Source: Saxidomus purpurata (taxonomy: Eukaryota > Mollusca > Bivalvia > Venerida > Veneridae). From it: a DNA stretch of 64,000 nt. The position numbers were made by a program, and so were the translations under genes. Each line of letters opens with the position of its first letter. The first letter of the stretch is position 1. The stretch covers positions 62,001-126,000 of the forward strand of contig JAFMSR010000015.1 of NCBI GenBank assembly GCA_022818135.1. The letters are read 5' to 3'. The notes under the pieces were generated by a model. That model worked only from the letters and a program-made list of their open reading frames with translations. It did no database searches and was not told the DNA's origin. Positions 35,501-47,500 of this stretch are shown here, piece after piece.

Positions 35501-38500
35501 TTGTTGGGGATCTGTTACATTTTATTATTACAAAGGGCTTTCTTTTTGGTACTAAATTTGATTTTATACCTAATGCCTTAAAGAAAGAAAAAAATCACAA
35601 AATCTGACTGATTCTTCAAAATTGAAACCCTTTTAAGTGTTACAATTTCTTTCTATCACAATAACAATCATATAATAAGTTATTTACAACTGCTCTCTGT
35701 TTAACATTACCTTTGCTTATACTGTACTGGTTTCTTTCAGTTAATCGGACAGAATTGGGATCTTTGTCTAAGTAATTCTGCCAATATGGCAGATAGAAAC
35801 ACGAAATTTTAACACAACAAACTTCGGTCAGTAGCAGCAGTAGATGTAACAGCAGTAGCAGTAGCAGTTGTAGTTTATACTAATTTATTTTAGGTCGATT
35901 GTGAAACAAGTTATACAACTTATGTTAATCACTCTCGACACCTCATTTATGATGGTATCCATCGCCTTGAGGGTATGAAAGAAGAGAAGCCAGTTTTTCC
36001 CTTTTAATGCTGAGCGCCAAGCAAGGGAGCTACTGGTACCATTTTTTACGTCTTTGGTATGACGCGGCCAGGGAGCGAACCCACGACCTCCCGCACTCGA
36101 AGCGGACGCTCTACCACTAGGCTATCGAGGCGGTACAAGTTGTAGAAGTACTAGCAGCAGTAGCAGCAGTAGTACCAGAAGTAGCAGTAGCAGCAGTAGC
36201 AGTAGCAGTAGCAGCAGTAGTACCAGTAGTAGCAGTAGCAGCAGTAGCAGTAGTAGCAGTAGTAGCAGTATCAGCAGTAGCAGTAGCAGTAGCAGTAGTA
36301 GCAGTAGTAGCAGTAGCAGTAGCAGTAGTAGCAGTAGCAGCAGTGGTATCTGTAGTAGCAGAAGCAGCAGTAGCAGCAGTGGTACCAGTAGCAGCAGTAG
36401 CAGCAGGAGCAGCAGTAGCAGCAGTAGTAGCAGTAGTACCAGTAGTAGCAGTAGTACCAGTAGCAGCAGTAGCAGCAGTAGTACCGGTAGCAGCAGTAGC
36501 TGTAGCAGCAGTAGCTGTTGTAGCAGCAATAGCAGCAGTGGTACCAGTAGTAGCAGTAGCAGCAGTAGCAGTAGTACCAGTAGCAGCAGTAGTACCAGTA
36601 GCATCAGCAGCAGCAGTAGCTGTTGTAGCAGCAGTAGCAGTAGCAGTAGTAGAAGAAGCAGTAATACAAGTAGTAGCAGCAGCAGTAGTACCAGTACCAG
36701 TAGCAGCAGTAGCTGTGGCAGTAGCTGTAGCAGCAGAAGCAGTAGCAGTAGCAGCAGTAGCTGTAGCAGCAGAAGCAGTAGCAGTAGCAGCAGTAGCTGA
36801 AGCAGCAGTAGCAGTAGCAGTAGCAGCAGTAGCTGTAGCAGCAGTAGCAGTAGTAGTAGCAGTAGCAGCAGTAGCTGTAGCTACAGAAACAGTAGTAGCA
36901 GTAGTAGTAGTACCAATAGCAGGAGTAGCAGTAGTGGTAGCAGCAGAGGCAGTAGTAGTAGCAGCAGTAATACAAGTAGTAACAGTAGCAGCAGCAGCAG
37001 TACCAGTACCAGTAGCAGCAGTAGCTGTAGCGGTAGCAGTAACAGCATTAGCTGTAGCAGCAGAAGCAGTAGCAGAAAAAGCAGCAGTAGCTGAAGCAGC
37101 AGTAGCAGTAGCAGCAGTAGCTGTAGCAGCAGTAGCAGTAGTAGTAGCAGTAGCATCAGTAGCAGTACCATAGCAGCAGTAGTACCAGTAGCAGCAGTAG
37201 CTGTAGCTACAGAAGCAGTAGTAGCAGCAGTAGTAGTACCAGTAGCAGGAGTAGCAGTAGCAGTAATAGTAGCAGTAGCAGCAGTAGTAGTAGCAGTAGC
37301 AGCAGTAGTAGTAGCAGTAGCAGCAGTAGTAGCAGTACCAGCAGTAGTAGTAGAAATAGAAGTAGTAGCAGTAGCAGTATTAGTAGTAGTAGTAGTAGTA
37401 GTAGCAGAAAAAGCAGCAGTAGTAGTAGTAGTAGAAGTAGTAGTAGCAGTAGTAGTAGTAGCAGTAGCACTAGCAGTAGTAGTAGTAGTAGTAGTAGCAG
37501 TAGAAGTAGCAGCAGTAGAAGTAGCAGTAGTAGTAGTAGTAGTAGTAGTAGCAGCAGTGGTATTAGTAGTAGTAGTAGTAGCAGTAGCAGTACCAGCAGT
37601 AGTAATAGCAGCAGCAGTAGAAGTAGCAGCAGTAGAAGTAGCAGTAGTAGTAGTAGTACTAGTAGTAGTAGTAGCAGCAGTAGTATTAGTAGTAGTAGTA
37701 GTAGTAGCAGTACCAGCAGTAGTAATAGCAGTAGAGTAGTAGCAGAGTACTAACAGTAGTAGAAGTAGCAGTAGCAGTAGCAGCAGTAATGGTAGCAGTA
37801 GCAGCAGTAGTAGCAGTACCAGTAGCAGTACCAGCAGTAGTAGAAGTAGCAGTAGAAGTAGCAGTAGTAGTAACAGCAGTCGTAGCAGTACCAGTAGTGG
37901 TAGTAGCAGTACCAGTAGCAGCAGTAGTAGTAGCAGTACCCGCAGTAGCAGCAGAAGTAGCAGCAGTAGTAGCAGTACCAGCGGTAATAGCAGTAGTATT
38001 GGCAGTACCAGCAGTAGTAGTAGCAGTAGCATTAGTAGTAGTAGCAGTACCAGCAGTGGTGGTAACAGTACCAGTATCAGCAGTAGTAGTAGCAGTACCC
38101 GCCGTAGTAGCAGTAGTAGCAGCAGTAGTAGTAGCAGTACCAGCAGTGGTAGCAGTAGCAGCAGCAGTAGTAGTAGTAGTAGCAGTACCAGCAGTAGTAG
38201 TAGCAGCAGCATTAGTAGTAGTAGCAGTACCAGCAGTGGTGGTAGAAGTTTCAGTATCAGCAGTAGTAGCAGCAGTACCCGCCGTAGTAGCAGTAGTAGC
38301 AGCAGTAGTAGTAGCAGTACCAGCAGTGGTAGCAGTAGCAGTAGCAGCAGCAGTAGTAGTAGTAGTAGTAGCAATAGTAGAAGAAGCAGTAGTAGTAGCA
38401 GTAGCAGCAGTAGTACTGTAGTAGTAGCAATAGTAGCAATAGTAGAAGAAGCAGTAGCTGTAGCAGCAGTAGTAGTAGTAGTAGCAGTAGCTGTAGCAGC

Positions 38501-41500
38501 AGTAGTAGTAGTAGCAGCAGTAGCAGCAGTAGTAGCAGTACCAAAGCATCAGTAGTACCAGTAGTAGTAGCAGCAGTAGTAGCAGTACCAGCAGTGGTAG
38601 TAGTAGTAGCAGTAATAGTAGCAGCAGTAGTAGTAGCAGCAGTAGTAGTAGCAGTAGCAGTAGCAGCAGTAGTAGTAGTAGCAGCAGCAGTAGTCGTATT
38701 AGCAGCAGTAGCAGCAGTAGTAGTAACAGTACCAGCAGTGGTAGTAGTAGTAGCAGTAGTAGTAGCAGTAACAGTAGCAGCAGCAGCAGTAGTAGTAGCA
38801 GTAGTAGTAATAGTAGTTGTAGTGAAAGTAGCAGTGAAAGTTGTAGTTGTAGTAGCTGCAGCAGTAGCAGTAGTAGTAGTACAAGCAACAGTAGTAGAAG
38901 TAGACTAAGACTTTCTACCTACATGTCTATGTGACCTTGTTCTTTGACATTATAGTGACCCCTAAATCATTATATACACAGCCAGGCTTCATATACTCAT
39001 GCTTTCGGGCAAGTTGTATTAAAATCCAGCAAGATTTGTTTAGGATAACCAGTAAAGTATAGTCAAAGTTCAACAATTCTTTCATAAGGTGGGACCTATA
39101 GTATACGTACATTCAAACGTGTTAAAGACCGTTTCCGAATAAAGACCACCCTACGAATGAAGACCAGCAGTCAGTTCTAATTACGTGTAGTTGCCGCAAA
39201 AAAAGCAAACACCAAGAGTTCACCTATAATTTATCGAACTCTTCACAGCTAATTGATTTGGTGAGCTCTACTCTCAAATAGTATGGGTGATGCCACGTCT
39301 TTTTCAAAGGGTGCCAAGTATAAACAAAATGACGTCAAACCATGTAAATGACGTCCTGTAAGCATTTTTGAACGCCAAAAAGTGGCGTGACGTCGCACTG
39401 ACTTCGGTCAATTAAAGTTTACAGTTAACGATATAAATTGGCCTTCATACGGGTTCGCAATAAAATGTGTGCCAATGAGAAGGAACCTATTCTGTTTTCA
39501 CGCATTAGCTGAATTGTGCTTGCTTAAAATTTATTATAAATACGAATTTAGTCGCCGTTATTGTGCCATAAATTGAAAATAATATGTTTTATCAAAGCCA
39601 AAACTGACAGTGTATTTTGAAAAATGTCTAATCAAGAATTATTCAAATTAAACGATAAAGATAAATGTATTTGTTATCTAACACTGCCCTCTACCAACAC
39701 TTAAGTTCCTTTCACAAAAGTACCGAATATAATATGACGGTATTTCGCATGTTCGAGATTTTCGTCCGTGTTCATAGTATCACAGCACAATACAAACACG
39801 TCATGACGACAAAGGTGATATGCAATTCATTCGCTTGAAAAATCACTCATATTAAGAAGTACACATAAACGGCATTTTGTATGTCAATACATCAGTTACA
39901 CCCAAGTTCAATGCAGTTCGGAGATATTTTAAAGTCCCAGGAGCACAAGTACAAGTAGCTCTTGTTTTACAAAGACCAAAGCTTAACTGGCGGAAATGAC
40001 ACTTGTTTGTACCAAACACGTGCATAACTTTGCTTTTTAAATAGATCAGTATATGTTAGAAAATTAGCGCAGTATCATTTTCCCATTGATACGGCAAAAA
40101 ATAAGAAATAGTTTTCTGGCAACTTTTTTTCATGATGAAACGACTTGAATACGAAGGAAAGGTATACGTCAACAATATTTTAGAGTGAATAGAACATGGT
40201 TCTATCATTATCTATCAGTAAATTTATTTTACTGTATCAGTAAAATTCAAAGTGATTCTGAGACTTACAGCTAGCTCTCAGAATTTCGTGGAAAATAAAG
40301 ACGCTTCGAACTGCCTGAATCATCAAATAAAAAGGTTCCAGTACAAATTCTTGTACAGTACATTTGTATTTCTGTATATAAAGTTATCCATGCTTGATAC
40401 ACGTACTTGCATGTTGATACACGTACTTGCATACATGCATGCATCAAACCTGGCATTATGAGCAATTAAAGGACCTAGCCAGTCAACGGAAATCCGTATA
40501 GCTCAAAATTTGTGTACATGTTTAAGCCATGTTATTATTATCCTGGGAATGATCCCAATGGCTTCTGACACTTTACTTTTTGTAGCTATTTGGATAATGT
40601 CGCAGTCAGGGAATAACCGTTGCTAAAGTATTTGCTTTTTAAACATCTTTAAAAAATATCATATAATACATTCTTCTTGACTATGTGAAACTAATCATTA
40701 GTTTTATATTATGATATTACATGTAATGAAATCAACGCTACCACATATCCGTGTCAGAAATCCTAGATATTCTGGTTGAATAATGACCGATTCGCATAAG
40801 AGAAGTCGTGGATTCGAACCACGTCGAGCAAATGACGTGAAACTAAACAGTGACAGCCGGTACATACGTCAAAGAATAAAATGCGCCTTTAATTTAAATC
40901 AATTTCATATCATAGTATCATTGAAATTTGTAAATGTAGTCACCAAGCGGGCAATTAAAACTGCTTTCTGTTTGACTGTGTGTTATTTCATCACGTGACT
41001 TTGGCGTCTGTTCAGAAAAAAGTGAAGTCGAAGAAGAGTGAGAGACAAAGAGAGGGAATGTTGTATTTCATTTGAGTCCACGCGGACAGATCCGGTACAA
41101 TGCTTTCAACATCAAACTAGAAAGGTTGTACATATTGGAGTTTCATGAAAACACGGGTTCTGCACAATTTTCGTTAATAATAATGCTAAATGAGGATATT
41201 ATGTTTAGCCTGTATACGGGGAGACCCGAACTCATTGATAAGGGAATTTTGTCCCTGTTTTAGCAAAACTGCTGCCGTGATTTGCAATAAAATATATGAA
41301 GCGGACATGAAATAATATCAAATGTCTTTTGACTTCAAAGTGTAACAGTGACACTGAAGCATGTTCGTGATTAGTTATGCCTTACGTTATTCTAGAATTC
41401 TCATTTCGTTTCAAGTACCACAGAAGAGCCAGATACAGATACAAAAAAGTCCGAGTACCAGACCCTAGCTCTTTACGAATAGACAGTGGATGGTGGCTAC

Positions 41501-44500
41501 TAAAGTTCACTTTACATTGTTGGAAAGAGATTAATCGACAAAATATCGCAATTTTAGAACCACTGAATTCCTGCTTGAAAAGTTTAAATAAGATGACACG
41601 GTAAACATGGGTAAAAATGAATACAATTTATGTATGACTATTCAGCGGCGACTTCCGGTTGGAAGTACAGTGCGAACAGACGGACAGAAGCCGTACCATA
41701 ATTCCCCTGTCGTATAAAATAGGTTAATGAAAAATAAATTACAATGTGAAGGATCAGTTCTTCATAAAAAAATGTGGCACAGTGGGAAAATATGGTCCTA
41801 CAACCCATGTACCAATCCGCAAAAGTATGTGTAGACAAAGACATTATCTGTATAGACCCGCACGGAATTTATGTAGTTTTCTATCATATTTTTCAAAAAT
41901 CATGCTGAACATTTATTTCAGACACAATACGTTTCATAATTATAATTCGTTCTGCGGTATAGAAATACACTTTAAACGGAGAAAATACCATAAAAAGAAA
42001 TTCAATCTAAAGTGAAACATGTTGGAAATTGTATACATGGAACACTGTGTGTATACTCAACAGTTCGACCTGTGTTAAGACCACTGGCAGGAAGATGATT
42101 AAGCGGGTATTGCAGTTTTCTTCTCCACACTCATTTGATATACAAAATCAACCTGAAACTTTGCATATTGTTCTAGTTACGTCACATAAAGACGACTGTC
42201 TTTGGCAACTTTTTCGTATTGCCAATTCGTACCTCCAAACACTTGTAAGATTACAGCAGCTAGGCAATCTACTTCATTAAAAGCTAACCACGGAGACAGC
42301 TTACTTACACAGACATATACTAGTATACTACACTGTATCCCAGGACTAATATAAAATTGACTTAATTTTGCTGAAGTAAAAGATTCGGCTTTCATTCTTT
42401 CCACAAACGAGTGATATTTTGACCAGTTTCAACAACCAACATTTTATGGGTCGTAACTGTAATTCAAAATTGAGGAATAAAAATTTAAGGTAACCTGCAA
42501 GTAAGATGATACTGGACTTAAAATGTATGAAGTTTCAGGGATTATCTCTGTTTATATATCTATCATCAACATTTTTACAACGTGAACTACTATTTTGTGC
42601 AGTTAAAGAACTGTCAAAGAAATTAGACTTTCGTGCAAGATGATAAGAATGTTTTCCTTTTTTGTCGTAACAACAAAAGAATTGCATGGAATGATCTCAT
42701 AACAAATATCAAACAAAACCACCCAAAACATCCAAGTAAAAATTGAACGAAATTTATCATTTAGTTAATAGGAGATGCCGCGGAGGTAGGACGAATTTTT
42801 GGACAGATGGACGGATGACAGACGCCCGATGGATGGTGAGTGATGGGAAAGCTCACTGCGTGCTCAGGGTGAACTAAAAATACAGCAGAAACTCAATTTT
42901 TGCGAATATAATTCAGTGCTAACTCGCGAAAACCAATGAAACACCAATGTAAAAATTTACGAGAGCGCTACTTACGAATGATAAAACACCTTAGAGTTAG
43001 TGTAACAGTGTGACTATAAGTCAATCGTAGCATCTTCGTAAACGCGTTCGTACGTAACGACATCGAGTTTTCGATTTACCGGCCGCTGATCACAAATTAG
43101 AAGAACACTTGCGTGCCTTGTTCGGAAATAAGATATTTAACGTTTTGGAATATTTTTCATCTAACCTTAAAATGATTTTTAAAAAGGGTGGAATAATAAT
43201 TAAGCTTTAAAAAGGAAAGAATCCACTTTGTGTAATAGTATGGTGGCATATTTCTGCCACGAGCTGGCGAAATAGCTATCAGGATAATTTAAAATATTCT
43301 TTAGACCTGTTTTCTGAAATGCATTATCTTAAAGTTATCTCGATAGTTATAAACCATGACAAAAATTCTGAATGATGTTCGGCTGCTTGACCAACTGTGC
43401 CGACCAGTCTCGATATAATCATGTCTTCCGTTTGCGCCGTTGTATTATTTTGAACATACAATGTATATACATGTGGCTGTGAACTTTTTTACATAACTAG
43501 CACAGTGAAATAATAATGATAAAATAATGCTAAATGTATCGAATATTATTCAAAGTTTAGAAGGTCGATACATTCTGTTTTGTTGTGTTGTGTAATTACC
43601 TGTTGACTTTTCGGGACTATACAGAGGTCTGCTACGTTTCTCGGTCATAGAAAGATGAGTCCTTCGTTATACAGGCCTACTTGTTCATATTTACATCGCA
43701 ACGGGGTATATGGCACTTCCGTGTTAAAATAACGCAGAGAATAGAAATTATCAGTGACAAATTGTCATGAACTGAACGTCATCCCGCAAACGTCGTTCTT
43801 TTGGCATTCAAGTGGTAATATTCGCACATTATTTGTGAAAAATTTAGGACGAAGACATCCTGTTTTTATTTAATTAATTGTGTTCAAATATCATCAATTA
43901 AACACTGTCAAAATTACATAAACTTTTACTGTTCCGATTTTGAAATACATGTATGTAAAAGCAGCAAATAAACGTTGAAAAGCGATGACGTTTCAAATGT
44001 TATTTCCATTCAATTCAATTCAATATACTAAATTATTTAACGACGGTTACACAATAAACAATTACAGCATCATTTATCTCACTTGCGGCCGTTAACAATA
44101 TGATTAAAGAATACATTTACACAAAATCAAGCATTCTAAACACATTTAAACAAAGGTATATACAATGTACATATCAAATTTTTAAAGAAGAATGAAGACA
44201 GTGAGCGAGTTGCCTGGATCTCTTCACATAACCATTCTTTTTATAATCATGGTTGTTTTCCAAGAATATAGTTTCTGTAGTGTTTGCGAAACGTATATAA
44301 TTTATCACAGGTACGGATTTGAACCGGGATTTCATTCCAGACAACCATAGCAGAATATTGGAAAGTGTATTTTGTAAAACGCGATTTAATTAATGGATGA
44401 GAAATATGAAGAATATGCTTTAAGCGGAATCATGACATGCTTTATGTAAGAAGGAAAATGTTTTTACATCGATGTAAAGTACATTATCTGATGACTTTGA

Positions 44501-47500
44501 TAGAATTGACAAAAGAAATCGGTTAGGTATCAAGAAAGCTATGTGAGAAATACTTCATGACGGGATGGTTCCAGTACGATGCCACTAGAGAGCGTTGTTA
44601 AATGACGGCATGTGACGTCACAAGAATAAGAACGTAACCATGCGACGCAGATGGACACGATATACACATGTACCAATTTTCAAATAAATGTGACAACTTT
44701 TAATTTTACCGACGAAAGGTCCTGCTAAACAAAATATGTTGTCATAGACGCATTATACATGTCTCACGCGACACAGGGAGCTCGCGGTCGGGATTGTGCT
44801 TTCCGGCTTTGTTTTGTCTTTTTACATTCGGCATTTAATATTTGATCTTATTTTTCCTGGGTCTTAACTTTTATAGTTTACCCCTAAAGTACTCGGCAAA
44901 CTGAAACAAGAATTTCAGTCTAAGGGAAACTAGTGTACCAAGAACTATAACTCTGATTTAAATTTTGTCAGAATTATCCCATTATCTTGTAATACAAAAA
45001 ATATGTACAACTTATCATACATACATATCAGCTTTACTATGTCAGAACAGGGATCTTATATATAATACAAGTATATAGTACATAAGATCCCTGGTCAGAA
45101 CAACAGTTCGCTTTTATAATTCTCCTGATTGACAGAATTTGTTTTTCAAACAATAATAAAACAGGCATTTGTGCTGTCCACAACAGAAGAAAAGCATTTC
45201 AATTTCGGAATATTGTTGCATTTTAGTGAAAAATGTATCTATTAAACTGAACTATTCTTTTATTACTATAACAATTTCATTAACCAGAAACGAAATCTAG
45301 CGTCAGACCATGGTCCGACCTACCATATTGCTGTCCCTTAAATATTCGAAAATAATTCGAAGTCTATAGACTTCGTTGTTTGGGTTTTTGGGAGAAAGTT
45401 ACTGCGCGTGATCAGACTTATCGACTGGAATTCGTTCAGTCTGGACTAAGATTTTCAGCATAGTAAATCTAAATCCAATTCATACTTTCAATATTCCTCA
45501 GGGAATAATAATTATAACTGTTTTTCTATTTAAAACAACTCTTTAATTCAAATTTTCGGCAATACCGCCTTTTTCAAGAAATTCGTCTACACTTTTTAAA
45601 TTCACATGTTGATCATATTCATGACAAGCTTAGAAAAACTAAGCTTGTCATGAATATGATCAACATGTGAATTTAAAAAGTGTAGACGAATTTCTTGAAA
45701 AAGGCGGTATTGCCGAAAATTTGAATTAAAGAGTTGTTTTAAATAGAAAAACAGTTTAAATCCAATTCGTTTATAAAATGTAATTGTAGGCGTATTAGTT
45801 TGTCGAACGATTTTTCTTATTAATACTATAGGTCTGCTACATCTTCAATACAGTAGGAAATAGAACTTTATCACATGCACAAAATGTATGGGTGTTGGTT
45901 CTGTTTTACGCGAAACTCGCGACAATTCTAATCCTACGATAGATATACACTATGACACCATGTAGACAATGGCGTGAATCGGTCAAGATTTCGGGCCAAA
46001 AAGAATGACATCATGATGATGACGTCATAAAAGTTTATACATGACTTAAATCGTCCAATATTATCATTGTAATTAAAACATTTTTTTTTTCAAATAAAAA
46101 GCCAACCTTAAAAACAACCAATTAATTTTAAATATTGGCCCATTTGCCTCGAGACATTTAACCCGAACATGGCTCCGTGGCACTGAAGTGGATAAGCGAG
46201 GCGAAAGCTACAAATCGGAAAAATGAACCAAGATGGAATTTTACTATTTAGCGGTGCTTAATTTAAAATATGACACCGGGGCGCAAGTGCATTTTGTGCA
46301 ACAAAGAGGCAAGTATGAGGTCTTACTCCTGGTCACGGTTCAGGGTTTGGGTTAAGGACTAGATGGTCGAGTGGTTAAAGTGGCTGACATGTTATCATTG
46401 AATCTCTCACTTACTGAGGGTCATGGGTTCGAGACCTGCTACCGACCTGTCTCTATGTGAGACTGTTGGCAGTTTCTTACGGAGGTTTGGTGTCTAGTAC
46501 ACAAATATACTGTCATAGGAACCTGTCCACCTGTATATAACTTAAATACTTTTGAAAACGGACGTAAATACCAAAACAAACAATATTAAGAGTTGGGGTA
46601 GAAAGTTTTTTTATTTAACTTCGGCTTTAATAACGATTAGGCTTTTTGTCTAAGTCATTTAATAAAACCCACTATCGACTTAGAATCTCGGTTATGTTTT
46701 TCGTACCCGTCCACTTTTTGACTTTACTGTTTAAGATAATACTTTGATAGTTTGAATACTTTTTTACCATCATGACCCCACATGTAGGCAAGAGAAAGAT
46801 TTCTATTAAATTATGGCCCGTTTGATATAGAATCTCGGTTTAGTTTTTCGTACTTGTCCACTTATTGACTCAAACATTTGAGATATTTCTTTGAAAGATA
46901 GGAATGCTGATGTACCATCATGGCATCCATCTGTAAGCAAGAGTAGATAACTCTTTCTAAAATATTTTTATAGAACTTACAAATTCCTGCTTAAAGCCTT
47001 GTGTGCAACTTGCACTGTCATGCACATATCATTAACCACTAAAAGTATTTATTTAAACCGTTGCTATATTGTTCAGGGATATCAAACAATAAAGTTAAAT
47101 AACTCCTGACTTCATATCTTGCTACTTACGGTCTTTGTTTACACTAGATTATTGTTTTGCCTTTTACTGCCAAAAGTTTTGTTTTATTGGCAAGCACTGA
47201 GAACAGTCGAGCGTGTTGTCCTAATAACAACTCTTGTTTATTTTGAGCTTATTGCTATACGCAGCCAACGAGGTAACAGTAAAAATTGTAACCAAGAGAA
47301 TGCTGCGGTTTATTAATTTAAAAGCAGTATTACAGTATTTGCAAATAAAAAATTAAAAGTAACATACAATTAACATTTAATTAAACACTTCCGAACCGTA
47401 CAGAACTTTTGTCCGTAAGTATATATCAATGTTCATTTGTCAATATGTATAAATAAATGATTTATGTCTTTCTTTTAATTATGATGCAATAGATCTATGA

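Noticed and set aside
36050..36135. A functional tRNA gene on the - strand
   Set aside because: The A- and B-boxes are good, but the sequence continues into a SINE body and tail with flanking target duplications.
36122..38908. Very long open frames (up to 497 and 400 codons) on both strands
   Set aside because: Composed only of Leu, Ala-Val, Thr-Ala or Tyr-Cys runs produced by the GCAGTA array; they have no domain, no independent start context, and overlap one another in several frames.
46357..46450. A functional tRNA-Leu or tRNA-Ser gene
   Set aside because: The anticodon and acceptor stems do not pair and a SINE body follows.
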